A DNA stretch of 64,000 nucleotides from assembly GCF_004341845.1 (NCBI RefSeq), contig NZ_SLVB01000006.1:248001-312000 (forward strand). The letters run 5' to 3'. Below the pieces are notes generated by a model. It saw only the letters and a list, made by a program, of their open reading frames with translations. It searched no databases and was not told the DNA's origin. This document shows positions 33,760-46,716 of this stretch, piece after piece (the stretch's first letter is position 1; each line of letters opens with the position of its first letter). The DNA comes from Novosphingobium sp. PhB165. GTDB taxonomy: Bacteria > Pseudomonadota > Alphaproteobacteria > Sphingomonadales > Sphingomonadaceae. The translations under genes were made by a program, and so were the position numbers.

Positions 33760-35262
33760 TTAGAGCGACGACGGATAGATGTCGAAATGCCGCGTGCCGC
33801 CGGCGCGCGCGATAGCCGCTTGCACATCGGCGCGGCCGCGCAGCACTTGCATTCCGGCATCGAACGGCCCCGGTGGGACTCCGGCGGGAAGCGCACGATA
33901 GTCGCTGAGCTGGGCAAGAGCATCGATGCGGAGCGTGGGATCGTTCAGCCGGGCAATCATCGCCGCCGCTGCCGTGTCGATCCGTCCCAGGCAGAGTTGC
34001 AGGTCGGTGAAGGCTTCGGGATGATCTTTCGCATGGGCCACGGCGTAGGCGAGGTCGGCATTCGCGGCGTCGGTCTGCCCCAGTGCCTGCGCGGCGCAGC
34101 CATGGGCGAGGTGGAATTCCATCATGCCGTAAGGGCTGGCTATGGCGACGGGCTGATCGGCAAACGGCGCAAGCACCGTCATCGCGTCCTGCTGATGGCC
34201 GAACCGAATGTGGAGATAGGCAAGGTTGATCGTCTGGCTGAAATTGGGCTTACCGTATTCGCCCAGTGCGATGGCGGCTTGATAGGCCTCCACCGCCTTG
34301 TCGTAGCGACCGAGCTGTTCGTAAGTCCGCGCCATGCCGTCCCACCACCAGTTGATCCGGTCCTTGCGGTCCGAGAACTGCTTGGCCAGCGCGCCATCCG
34401 GTCGCGCGGCTTCGAGCGTGGCCAGCGCCTTGTCGCCCTGCCCCAGCGCGCGCTGGGTCGCGGCAAGATCGATCGGCAGGGCCAGGAGGCCGGGCCGCTC
34501 GAGGCTCATCTTCTCCAGCACCGAAACTTCGTGCCGATAGGCATCGCTCAGCTTGAAGTCGGCCGGTAGCAGGCCGCGCAGCACCGGATCGAGGCTGGCA
34601 TCGCGCATGGCGGAGCCGAGGCGCAATTTGCCCAGCATCGCCTTGGCCTGGTCCGGCTTGCCGTCCTTCGCGAGCTGGCGGGCGTGGGCCAGACGCATTC
34701 CGTCGAAGCCGAATTCATACTGTGCCGGTGCGAAATCGTCGGCGCTCACCAATGCGGTCAGGCGGCCATAGGCCGGATCGTCGGGCGTCGCGGCGAGCTT
34801 GCGGGCCAGCGCGAAAATCCATTCGTTCTCGAACGTCGCCGCCGCTGAAGGCTTTTTCATCACCGCTTCCAGCGTGGTCACGGCATCCTCGTTGCGGCCG
34901 GTGTCGATCTCGACGCCGTAGCGGATGCGCCAGGCGACATCGGGCGCGCCGGGCAGGGCGGTGAGCATCCGGGCATGGACCAGCGCCGGCTCCAGCTTGT
35001 TGGTGTCGCCCTCGCACAGCGTTGCCGCCAGCAGGACCGGCGCCTGCTGCTTGGGTTCGAGCGTGGTGAAGTCCTTGCGGGCGAGGATCGGCGAAACCAG
35101 CTTGAGCGCGCCGTTGCAGTCATTGCCGTTCATCGTCGATTGCAGGCGCGGCAGTGTCTTCGCCACGGTTTCGCCGATGTCGCGTGCCTGCGCGCCTGCG
35201 GCAAGCAGCGCGGTTCCGCCCAGAAGCGCCAGAACGAATGCGCTTCGACCCAGTTTCGTCAT
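33760..35262 (-). CDS. Exported TPR-containing protein of unknown function
   Basis: 500 residues. The signal peptide is clear (TKLGRSAFVLALLGGTALL then AAGAQA-R), so the protein is periplasmic. The rest is helical, with TPR units best seen at about 295-400 (GMARTYEQLGRYDKAVEAYQAAIALGE, YLHIRFGHQQDAMTVLAP, HGCAAQALGQTDAANADLAYAVAHA). No enzymatic motif. Probably a scaffold, partner unknown. Confidence 0.72.
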   Translation of the reverse strand: MTKLGRSAFVLALLGGTALLAAGAQARDIGETVAKTLPRLQSTMNGNDCNGALKLVSPILARKDFTTLEPKQQAPVLLAATLCEGDTNKLEPALVHARMLTALPGAPDVAWRIRYGVEIDTGRNEDAVTTLEAVMKKPSAAATFENEWIFALARKLAATPDDPAYGRLTALVSADDFAPAQYEFGFDGMRLAHARQLAKDGKPDQAKAMLGKLRLGSAMRDASLDPVLRGLLPADFKLSDAYRHEVSVLEKMSLERPGLLALPIDLAATQRALGQGDKALATLEAARPDGALAKQFSDRKDRINWWWDGMARTYEQLGRYDKAVEAYQAAIALGEYGKPNFSQTINLAYLHIRFGHQQDAMTVLAPFADQPVAIASPYGMMEFHLAHGCAAQALGQTDAANADLAYAVAHAKDHPEAFTDLQLCLGRIDTAAAAMIARLNDPTLRIDALAQLSDYRALPAGVPPGPFDAGMQVLRGRADVQAAIARAGGTRHFDIYPSSL

Positions 35263-35443
35263 GATTTCCCCCGTTTCAGGGGAGCGATGCTAGGAGGCCG
35301 CCGCGCGCTTGTCAGCAGGCGGGGCGGCGAAAAATGCGGCCATCCCCGATGGATATGCCGAGACAGCTTCGTGCCGCGATGTTAGCAAATGTCGCGGTTC
35401 CGGCCCGGCCGGGACCATTCCCTGAAAGGCGGAGGTGTGGACC

Positions 35444-35866
35444 ATGCCCAAGATGATCTTCGTGAACCTGCCCGTGCGCGATCTGACGGCCTCCTCGGCT
35501 TTCTACGTCGCTTTGGGCGGGACGGTGAATCCGCAGTTCTCGAATGAAGATGCCGTCTGCGTGATGTTTTCGGACGCCATCGGCGTCATGCTGCTGACCC
35601 ATGCCTACTACGGCGGATTTACCAAGCGCCCGATCGGCGATGCGCGGACCAGCAGTCAGGCACTGATCGCACTGTCCGCCGAGAGCCGGGACGATGTCGA
35701 TTCAATCGTGAACCGCGCGGCGGCGGCAGGCGGCACCGCCGATCCCGATCCGGTGCAGGACCTCGGCTTCATGTACAACCGCCATGTCGAAGATCCCGAC
35801 GGCTATGTCTGGGAGGTGATGTGGATGGACCCGTCCGCAGTGGACGGCGGGGCGCAGACGGACTGA
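35444..35866 (+). CDS. VOC-family protein (glyoxalase/dioxygenase fold)
   Basis: 140 residues from ATG 35444, eight bases after a GGAGG. The vicinal-oxygen-chelate pattern is visible: FVNLPVRDLTASSAFYVALG at the start, a central Gln/Ser-rich strand and RHVEDPDGYVWEVMWMDP at the end. The family resembles PhnB/glyoxalase-like small proteins of unclear activity. It is convergent with gyrB. Confidence 0.82.
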   Translation: MPKMIFVNLPVRDLTASSAFYVALGGTVNPQFSNEDAVCVMFSDAIGVMLLTHAYYGGFTKRPIGDARTSSQALIALSAESRDDVDSIVNRAAAAGGTADPDPVQDLGFMYNRHVEDPDGYVWEVMWMDPSAVDGGAQTD

Positions 35867-35878
35867 CCCTTCAAGGCC

Positions 35879-35914
35879 GGTTCCGCAACGCATCGGTCGA
35901 TGCGTTGCGGAACC
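35879..35914. terminator. Bidirectional terminator-like hairpin between VOC gene and gyrB
   Basis: A perfect 16-bp stem (GGTTCCGCAACGCATC and its complement) with a 4-base loop GGTC lies between the two convergent stops. No T-run follows on either strand, so it may act with Rho or only protect mRNA ends. Confidence 0.6.
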
Positions 35915-35929
35915 AGATGAGCCAGTGGC

Positions 35930-38479
<2,550 letters not shown>

Positions 38480-38538
38480 ATCGAGCATATAGGGTTTGGG
38501 GGCGAGGAACCCAAGCAAAACCGGCTGAGGGGGCGGGC

Positions 38539-38547
38539 TTTTCCACA
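38539..38547 (+). promoter_or_regulatory. DnaA-box-like site upstream of gyrB
   Basis: TTTTCCACA fits the DnaA consensus TTWTNCACA. It lies 60 bases before the gyrB start. A single 9-base match occurs often by chance, so functional meaning is uncertain. Confidence 0.25.
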
Positions 38548-38620
38548 AGACTGGGACAGACGCGCGGGCATGATCGCCGCCGGGCTGTTTTGCCGCCCGC
38601 GATGACGCCGAAACGGATGC

Positions 38621-38770
38621 AAAAAGGGCGGCCCCTTGGGGAGCCGCCCTTCGCCATGTGTGGTTCGCCCATGCCGGGAGGGTGCATGAACTTCCGCCGC
38701 AGGGCACACACCCAGCGCCCACGGCAGCAGCGAATGCCGGGAGGGGCATCCGCGAATTTATGGCTTGTCC
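38621..38770 (-). ncRNA. Small-RNA candidate with two CCTCCC-loop hairpins and an intrinsic terminator
   Basis: In the 520-base gap between gyrB and guaA the minus strand reads: hairpin 1, GATGCC-CCTCCC-GGCATT (38733-38750); then a C/G-rich stretch; hairpin 2, ATGC-ACCCTCCCG-GCAT (38671-38687); then a classical terminator, a 7-bp GGGCGGC/GCCGCCC stem (38626-38649) followed by five T (38621-38625). No gene on this strand needs this terminator, so it must end a separate transcript of about 150 bases. Loops exposing CCTCCC mimic anti-Shine-Dalgarno sequence, a feature of several alphaproteobacterial sRNA families. The 5' end is estimated. The rest of the gap (38771-38999) probably holds its promoter and that of guaA. 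Confidence 0.6.
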
Positions 38771-38999
38771 TGCAAACTTACGTTTTTTGGCTTATCGCTA
38801 ACCGTGCGGTCACGTCGCCCGGTCATGAATCCCAATTACGCCGGTGGGGAATTTTTGCAAATTACAAAGCAACAAAATTACGTGCATGTTTTGCAACGTT
38901 GCTCGCAGGAGAGAGCGCCGGGGGCGGGTTAACCGCAAATCCTCGCGGGAATGCGCGCCTCCACTGGACACCTGCGGCCTCTGCCTATAGTGGCCGGCC

Positions 39000-40583
<1,584 letters not shown>

Positions 40584-40637
40584 TCTTTCCCACCCGTCAC
40601 TTGAAAATAAGCATATAAATCAAAAGCTTTTTAAGCG

Positions 40638-40653
40638 CTTGGCCATGGCCAAG
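40638..40653. promoter_or_regulatory. Perfect palindrome CTTGGCCATGGCCAAG
   Basis: A 16-base perfect dyad lies between guaA and the first sulfatase gene, 189 bases before its start. Related TTGGCC/GGCCAA arms occur near the third sulfatase gene (46683-46700; 48251-48321), so it may be a binding site of a sulfatase regulator. No regulator gene is present here. Confidence 0.3.
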
Positions 40654-40685
40654 GATGCTTTGAGCGATTGACCCAGGCGTAAGAT

Positions 40686-40723
40686 CGAAACCATGCCCCC
40701 CCATCCGGGGCGGCATGGTTTCG
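40686..40723. terminator. Hairpin downstream of guaA
   Basis: A 12-bp stem CGAAACCATGCC/GGCATGGTTTCG encloses a second CCCC/GGGG pairing. It is 103 bases past the guaA stop and 119 bases before the sulfatase gene, and is the best terminator candidate for guaA although the T-run is weak. Confidence 0.5.
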
Positions 40724-40841
40724 TGCCGTTAGTTTCCTCGGGGTAATGTCCCGCCCATCTCCTGACTTTCCCCGATGCCCTGCCTGAAGCGGTCCGGACT
40801 ATCCCTGCGGCATTCTTTCAAGTTTGCAGCCGGAGCGGACG

Positions 40842-42356
40842 ATGGCGAAGCGGCCCAATATTCTCGTAATCTGGGGTGATGATATCGGCTGGCAGAACGT
40901 CAGCGCCTACGGCCTGGGCACGATGGGCTATACCACGCCCAATATCGATCGCGTCGGCTATGAAGGGATCCGCTTCACCGATCACTATGCCCAGCAGAGC
41001 TGCACGGCCGGCCGCGCCGCTTTCATCACCGGCCAATATCCGATCCGCTCCGGCATGGTCACGGTTGGTCAGCCCGGCGATGCATTGGGCTTGCAAAAGG
41101 AATCGCCCTGCCTTGCCGAAGTCCTGAAGGAAGCAGGCTATCGCACCGGTCATTTCGGCAAGAGCCATCTCGGAGACCGCAACGAGCACTTGCCGACCAA
41201 CCACGGCTTCGACGAGTTTTTCGGCAACCTCTATCACCTCAACGTGTCCGAAGAGGACGAACAGCGGGACTATCAGAACTTCGCCAAGGCCTATGCCGGA
41301 AGTCTTGAGGCCTACGAGGAGAAGTTCGGCGCGCGCGGCGTGATCCACAGCTGGGCGACGGACGTTGACGATCCAACCGAGGATCCGCGTTTCGGCAAGG
41401 TCGGCAAGCAGAAGATCGTCGATACCGGCCCGCTTCACCAGGAGCGCATGCACGAGGTGGACGAGAAGGAATTCATTCCGCCCGCGCTCGAATTCATGAA
41501 GAACGCCAAGGATGCGGACGAACCGTTCTTCGTCTGGCTGAACACCAGTCGCATGCACCTCTACACGCGCCTCAACGACAAGTGGCGTTATGCCGCCGAG
41601 AAATATACCTCGGAAGCCGATCTTCACGGTTCGGGCATGCTGCAGCACGATCACGACGTGGGCATCGTCCTCGATTGGCTGAAGGAGAACGGCCTCGAAG
41701 AGGACACTATCGTCTGGTATTCGACCGACAACGGGCCGGAGCACTCGTCATGGCCGCACGGCGCGACAACGCCGTGGCGCGGCGAGAAGATGACCACTTA
41801 CGAAGGCGGCGTACGTGTCATCTCGATGCTGCGCTGGCCCGGCGTGATCGCGCCGCTGCAGCTCAAGAACGGCATTCAATGCCATCAGGACATGTTCACC
41901 ACGCTCGCCAAGGCCGCCGGGGTGGAGAATGTGCAGGACAAGGTGCTGGCCGAGAAGAAGCAGTACATCGATGGCGTCGACAACCTCGATTACTGGCTGG
42001 GCAAGGCCGAGGAATCCTCTCGCAATCACGTGTTCCACTATAACGAATCCAAGCTGACGGCGATGCGGATGGGGCCGTGGAAGTGGCACTTCTCGACCAA
42101 CGAGGATTACTACGGAAACATGGTCGGCCGTTCCAAGCCGCTGGTGTTCAACATCCGCATGGATCCCTTCGAAAGCTACGACAATTCCGACTCCTACGGC
42201 CATCTGATCCAGAAGGTTTCGTGGCAGACCGGACCGCTGGGCGAATTGATGAAGGACCATCTCATGACGCTGGCGAAGTATCCCCCGGTGCAGGGCGGCA
42301 AGAGCTTCGACATGTCCAACGTGGTCGAGCAGTTCATGAGCAAGGGGCACGAGTAG
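40842..42356 (+). CDS. Sulfatase 1 (arylsulfatase, S1 family) with Cys-x-Ala-x-Arg signature
   Basis: 504 residues from ATG 40842, seven bases after GGAG. Metal-binding N-terminal ILVIWGDDIGW and the sulfatase signature C-T-A-G-R (Cys54), followed by TGQYPIRSG and HFGKSHLGD, are seen; the Asp-Asn pair of the active site is in STDNGPEHSSWP. Cys54 should become formylglycine. There is no signal peptide, so cytoplasmic hydrolysis is likely. Closely related to the sulfatase at 46717 (same signature and GxxYHLN segment). The next gene is a membrane protein. Confidence 0.9.
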   Translation: MAKRPNILVIWGDDIGWQNVSAYGLGTMGYTTPNIDRVGYEGIRFTDHYAQQSCTAGRAAFITGQYPIRSGMVTVGQPGDALGLQKESPCLAEVLKEAGYRTGHFGKSHLGDRNEHLPTNHGFDEFFGNLYHLNVSEEDEQRDYQNFAKAYAGSLEAYEEKFGARGVIHSWATDVDDPTEDPRFGKVGKQKIVDTGPLHQERMHEVDEKEFIPPALEFMKNAKDADEPFFVWLNTSRMHLYTRLNDKWRYAAEKYTSEADLHGSGMLQHDHDVGIVLDWLKENGLEEDTIVWYSTDNGPEHSSWPHGATTPWRGEKMTTYEGGVRVISMLRWPGVIAPLQLKNGIQCHQDMFTTLAKAAGVENVQDKVLAEKKQYIDGVDNLDYWLGKAEESSRNHVFHYNESKLTAMRMGPWKWHFSTNEDYYGNMVGRSKPLVFNIRMDPFESYDNSDSYGHLIQKVSWQTGPLGELMKDHLMTLAKYPPVQGGKSFDMSNVVEQFMSKGHE

Positions 42357-42422
42357 CAAAACCCGCACCGGGCGGCGCGTTGTCGCAGGCCCGGCGCGCA
42401 CCGGCTCGAGGAGGGGGCGCAC

Positions 42423-43094
42423 TTGCTGGAAGCCATAGGTGAATTGCTGCCCCTGGCCGTGGGCTTATCGATCAGCCCGCTGCCCATCATCGCGATGATC
42501 GTGCTTTTGATGTCGCCCAAAGCGCCGATATCGGCGCCGGCGTTCATGCTGGGCTGGATGATCGCCATTGCAGCCGCGCTGATCCTGTTCGGCAGTCTGG
42601 CCGGGCTGGGTTTCGGAAAAGGCGGAAGCGGCGGGATTGTCGCGGCGGTGAAGATGGCTCTCGGAGCGGGCCTGCTGCTGCTTGCCTTGATGGAGTGGCG
42701 GGCGCGGCCGCGACGCGGCGAGACCGCGCAACTACCCCACTGGCTTGAGGCCGTAGAGAGGATGGGCCCGTTCGCGGCAGGCGGCCTGGGGTTCGGGATC
42801 TATGCGGCCAATCCCAAGAATCTGACCGTCGGCATCGCGGCGGGCGTGGCCTTCGGTCAAACCCGGCTTCCGCCAGGCCAGGCTGCGCTCGTTTGTCTGG
42901 TCTATGTGCTGATTGCTGCGAGCACCGTGGTCGTGCCGGTGATTGGCTATTTCGTCGCTCGGGAGCGGGTGCGGCCTTGGCTCGACGAGATGCGTGACTG
43001 GCTCACCCAGCATAACGCGGCGGTCATGGCCGTGCTGCTGTTGATCGTGGGGGCCATGATGTTCGGCAAAGGCGTTTCATCGCTCGCCGGGTGA
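42423..43094 (+). CDS. GAP-family (Sap/SfLAP-like) polytopic membrane protein
   Basis: 223 residues and six hydrophobic segments. The first helix with LPLAVGLSISPLPIIAMIVLLMSPKA and the later GFGIYAANPKNLTVGIAAGV are typical of the GAP/SfLAP family (related to the LysE exporter fold), whose mycobacterial members help export sulfolipids. Start is TTG 42423, about ten bases after GGAGG. Being between two sulfatase genes it may move sulfated or desulfated compounds; this is inference. Confidence 0.75.
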   Translation: MLEAIGELLPLAVGLSISPLPIIAMIVLLMSPKAPISAPAFMLGWMIAIAAALILFGSLAGLGFGKGGSGGIVAAVKMALGAGLLLLALMEWRARPRRGETAQLPHWLEAVERMGPFAAGGLGFGIYAANPKNLTVGIAAGVAFGQTRLPPGQAALVCLVYVLIAASTVVVPVIGYFVARERVRPWLDEMRDWLTQHNAAVMAVLLLIVGAMMFGKGVSSLAG

Positions 43095-43269
43095 GAGTGA
43101 TCGGGTCTCGGCTCTCGACGTTCCATCCGCAGGTTTCGCGCCCGTTCAGTTCGGTAGCCGGCTGTGCCGCTTCAGGTGTTACCCTTCGCGTGGCTAGGGA
43201 CATCCCCGATACCTGCGATTGCCTAACCCGTCAGGATGGCGGCTCACCTCCCATGATGTGAGTGAGTCC

Positions 43270-45621
43270 ATGTCCGACATCGATCGTAGCCACCTCCCGC
43301 TTCCCCGGCCGCCGTTCACCGGCAAGATCGGCAAGACCTATCAGGAGTCGGAAAGCCAGTGGCCGGAATTGCCCAAGCCGCCCAAGGGGGCGCCGAATGT
43401 CGTTCTCATATTGCTGGATGACGTGGGCTTCGGCCAGGCGAGCACGTTCGGCGGGCCGGTGCCGACGCCGGTTCTGGACAAGTTGGCGGGCACCGGGCTG
43501 CGCTACACGCGGTTTCACACGACGGCGATCTGCGGCCCGTCGCGCGCGGCGCTGATTACCGGGCGCAATCACCACAATTGCGGCACCGGGTTCCTGTCGG
43601 AATGGGCAACCGGATTCCCCAGCTACAACAACATGATCCCGCAATCGACCTCTACGGTCGGGCGCATCCTGAAGGAAAACGGCTACGCCACCAGCTGGTT
43701 CGGCAAGAACCACAATACGCCGGACTGGGAGAGCAGCGTCGCCGGGCCGTTCGACCGCTGGCCCACCGGCATGGGTTTCGACTATTTCTATGGCTTCATC
43801 GCCGGGGAAACCCACCAGTACTACCCGGTCCTCTTCGAGAACACCGTCGCCGTGGAGCCCGACAAGTCGCCCGAGGAAGGCTACCATTTCCAGACCGACA
43901 TGACCGACCGCGCGATCAACTGGATCCGCTATTCGAAGTCGGTGGCGCCCGATAAGCCCTATTTCTGCTACTTCGCGCCGGGCGCCGCCCATGCGCCGCA
44001 TCATGCCCCGGCCGAGTGGCGGGACAAGTTCAAGGGCCAGTTCGATCAGGGCTGGGAAAAGGTCCGCGAGGAAACCTATCAGCGGCAGCTCGCCGCCGGC
44101 ATCATCCCGCCGGACACCGAACTGACGGCGAAGCCGGACTGGGTGCAGGACTGGGACAGCCTCTCGGCCGACGAGAAGAAGCTGTTTGCGCGGTTCATGG
44201 AGAACTTCGCCGGCTATCTGTCCTTCGCCGATCACGAATGCGGCCGTCTGATCGACGCCGTGCAGGGTCTGCCGGACGCGGACAATACGATCATCATCTA
44301 TATCGTCGGCGATAACGGCGCGAGTTCCGAAGGCGGCATGACCGGGACCGTGAACGAGGTGATGAACCTCAACGGCATCCCCTCGTCGATCGAGGACAAT
44401 CTGGCCGCCTATGACGAGATCGGCGGCCCGGATACCGAGCCGCACTATCCGCTGGGCTGGGCCTGGTGCGGCAACGCGCCGTTCCAGTGGGTGAAGCAGG
44501 TCGCCTCCCACTTCGGCGGATCGCGCAATCCGATGGTGATTTCGTGGCCGGACAAGATCAAGGACAAGGGCGGGATGCGGCCGCAGTTCTGCCACCTGAT
44601 CGATATCGTGCCGACTCTGCTGGACGCTGCGGGCATTCCCGCGCCGGATTACGTCAACGGCGTCGAACAGAAGCCGATGGACGGCGTTTCCATCCAGTCG
44701 ACATTCGCCAGCGCCGATGCCCATGCCGTGCGCGAACGGCAGTATTTCGAGGTCTTCTCCAACCGGGCGATCTACGACAAGGGCTGGATCGCCTGCGCCC
44801 AGCACACGTTCCCGTGGCGGCAGGACTTCGCGCCGGGCCACTGGGAAAACGACACCTGGGAACTCTACAACATCGACGAGGACTTCAGCGAGGCCAAGAA
44901 TCTGGCCGCCAAGCACCCGGAAAAGGTGGAGGAACTGAAGCGGATCTTCGACGAGGAAGCGGAGAAATACAACGTCTACCCGCTCGACGATCGCGGCGCC
45001 GGTCGTCTCGCCGAACCCAAGCCGTCACCCGGCGGCGCGGATCCGAACCGTACCGAATTCACCTATTTCGAAGGCGCGGCGCGGCTGCCGGAAACGGCAT
45101 CGCCCAATACCAAGAACCGCTCGCACTCGATCAAGGTAGCCGTGGATAACGACTCCGGCAAAGCCGAAGGCGTGCTGCTCGCAGCAGGCGGAGGTTCGGC
45201 CGGGTATGCGATCTACATTCTCGATGGCAAGCCGGTGTACCACTACAACTTCTTCGAAAAGGTGCGGCTGAACGTCGTGTCCAGCAAGCCGCTGCCCAAG
45301 GGCAAGTCCACGCTCGAAGTCGCCTTCGCCTATGACGGCGGCGGGCTGGGCAAGGGCGGCGAGGCCGTGCTGCTGCTCAATGGCGAGGAAGTCGGCCGGG
45401 GCCGTATCGAACAGACGGTCGCGGGCCGGTTCGGCATCGATACTTTCGGGGTCGGCGCGGACAGCGGATCGCCGGTGTCGGATGCCTACAAGCCGCCGTT
45501 CGCCTTCAAGGGCGGCAAGATCGAGCGTGTGGACATCAAGCTGGCCGCCCGCAACCTCAGCCAGAGCGAGGAAGACGAACTGCACGAGCGCTACCTGGCG
45601 TTCGCCCAGCATATCGAGTGA
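43270..45621 (+). CDS. Sulfatase 2 (large arylsulfatase, S1 family) with canonical Cys-x-Pro-x-Arg
   Basis: 783 residues. N-terminal VVLILLDDVGFGQASTFGG binds the metal; the signature is C-G-P-S-R (Cys88) followed by ALITGRNHH; the catalytic/metal Asp-Asn pair is in YIVGDNGASSEGG. A C-terminal domain of about 220 residues (from about 560) is rich in beta strands (HSIKVAVDNDSGKAEGVLLAAGG) and is found in the long arylsulfatase subgroup. No signal peptide. Start at ATG 43270 has only a weak ribosome-binding site. Confidence 0.9.
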   Translation: MSDIDRSHLPLPRPPFTGKIGKTYQESESQWPELPKPPKGAPNVVLILLDDVGFGQASTFGGPVPTPVLDKLAGTGLRYTRFHTTAICGPSRAALITGRNHHNCGTGFLSEWATGFPSYNNMIPQSTSTVGRILKENGYATSWFGKNHNTPDWESSVAGPFDRWPTGMGFDYFYGFIAGETHQYYPVLFENTVAVEPDKSPEEGYHFQTDMTDRAINWIRYSKSVAPDKPYFCYFAPGAAHAPHHAPAEWRDKFKGQFDQGWEKVREETYQRQLAAGIIPPDTELTAKPDWVQDWDSLSADEKKLFARFMENFAGYLSFADHECGRLIDAVQGLPDADNTIIIYIVGDNGASSEGGMTGTVNEVMNLNGIPSSIEDNLAAYDEIGGPDTEPHYPLGWAWCGNAPFQWVKQVASHFGGSRNPMVISWPDKIKDKGGMRPQFCHLIDIVPTLLDAAGIPAPDYVNGVEQKPMDGVSIQSTFASADAHAVRERQYFEVFSNRAIYDKGWIACAQHTFPWRQDFAPGHWENDTWELYNIDEDFSEAKNLAAKHPEKVEELKRIFDEEAEKYNVYPLDDRGAGRLAEPKPSPGGADPNRTEFTYFEGAARLPETASPNTKNRSHSIKVAVDNDSGKAEGVLLAAGGGSAGYAIYILDGKPVYHYNFFEKVRLNVVSSKPLPKGKSTLEVAFAYDGGGLGKGGEAVLLLNGEEVGRGRIEQTVAGRFGIDTFGVGADSGSPVSDAYKPPFAFKGGKIERVDIKLAARNLSQSEEDELHERYLAFAQHIE

Positions 45622-45715
45622 ACTTTCGGGAACAGGCAAAGCCCATCATCGCGGCGCCGGGCGAACCATGCCGATCGCCCGGCGCACGCGACTTCTGACC
45701 GGATCGGAGACCGAC

Positions 45716-46567
45716 ATGACTCTCGTGCAGGCCATGAAGCTGCTCGTTTTGCTGAGCGTGATGCTCACCGTTCTTTCCCTTGCCTTGCGGGCAAGAGCGG
45801 GGGATTTCTTCTACCTGTTCCGCGAATGGCGGCTGGGCCTGCGCGCGGTGATCGCGATGTTCGTCATCGTGCCGATAGTTGCGATTATCATGGCGGATGT
45901 CTTCGACCTGAAGGGCCCGGTGAAAGTTGCGCTGGTGGCGCTGGCCTTTTCGCCGGTGCCGCCTCTCTTGCCCCGCAAACAGGCCAAGGCCGGGGGCGAG
46001 GCATCGTACATCTCCGGTCTTCTGGTCGCCGCGGCGCTGGCCTCGCTGGTGCTGGCGCCGATCGGCCTTTCGCTGATAGGCGAGATCTTTGGCCTGGAAA
46101 TGCAGGTGTCGCGCGCCGGTATGGCGACGACGCTGGGGCTGACGATCGCTCTGCCGCTGGCGCTGGGCGTGCTGGGCCAGCGCGTGCTGGGTGACGCAAG
46201 GGCCGGGGCGGTCTCGGGCCCGCTTAGCAAAGTGGCCAACGTCCTGTTTGCGGTCAGCGTGCTGTCCCTGCTGGTCGCGCTGGCGCCGGCCGTCGGCAAA
46301 TTGCTGGGGGACGGGACGATCGTGGCGCTGGTCGCGATGAGTCTGGTCGGTCTGGCCGCGGGCTGGTTTCTGGCCGGAGACGATCGGCACAACCGGGCCG
46401 TGCTGGCATTGGCGTCCGCTGCCCGTCACCCCGGTGTCGCGATCGGCATCGCGACGACAAGCTTTCCGGACGCAAAGCTGGCACCCGCCGCGATCATTCT
46501 GGCGGCGGTGGTCAATACGCTGATCGCGATCCCGTTCCTCAAGCGCCTCCACAAGAGCGAGGTTTAG
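45716..46567 (+). CDS. Bile acid:sodium symporter (BASS)-like transporter
   Basis: 283 residues from ATG 45716, seven bases after GGAG. About nine hydrophobic helices, with the cytosolic-facing KGPVKVALVALAFSPVPPLLPRK and the ASAARHPGVAIGIAT crossover segment typical of BASS/ArsB-like carriers. It follows sulfatase 2 and probably shares its transcript. It may take up sulfated steroids or aryl sulfates with sodium; substrate not known. Confidence 0.72.
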   Translation: MTLVQAMKLLVLLSVMLTVLSLALRARAGDFFYLFREWRLGLRAVIAMFVIVPIVAIIMADVFDLKGPVKVALVALAFSPVPPLLPRKQAKAGGEASYISGLLVAAALASLVLAPIGLSLIGEIFGLEMQVSRAGMATTLGLTIALPLALGVLGQRVLGDARAGAVSGPLSKVANVLFAVSVLSLLVALAPAVGKLLGDGTIVALVAMSLVGLAAGWFLAGDDRHNRAVLALASAARHPGVAIGIATTSFPDAKLAPAAIILAAVVNTLIAIPFLKRLHKSEV

Positions 46568-46603
46568 CGCCCGCTCAAGTTCGCCGGAGCCCTCCGCGAC
46601 GAC

Positions 46604-46655
46604 CAAAGCAAAGCGTGGTCCGGTTCAGGATGAACGGACCACGCTTTGCTTTTTG
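46604..46655. terminator. Bidirectional intrinsic terminator between convergent sulfatase units
   Basis: A perfect 18-bp stem AAAGCAAAGCGTGGTCCG with its complement and a 12-base loop, ending in five T on the plus strand and rich in A on the left. It separates the BASS-like gene from the convergent sulfatase 3. A second hairpin at 46676-46705 (GCGGGGCTTGGCC pairing with GGCCAAAGCCCCGC, one bulge) directly follows the end of sulfatase 3. Confidence 0.85.
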
Positions 46656-46716
46656 GATTTCGACCTGACCTGACAGCGGGGCTTGGCCTTGGCCAAAGCC
46701 CCGCTCATGCGCGCCT

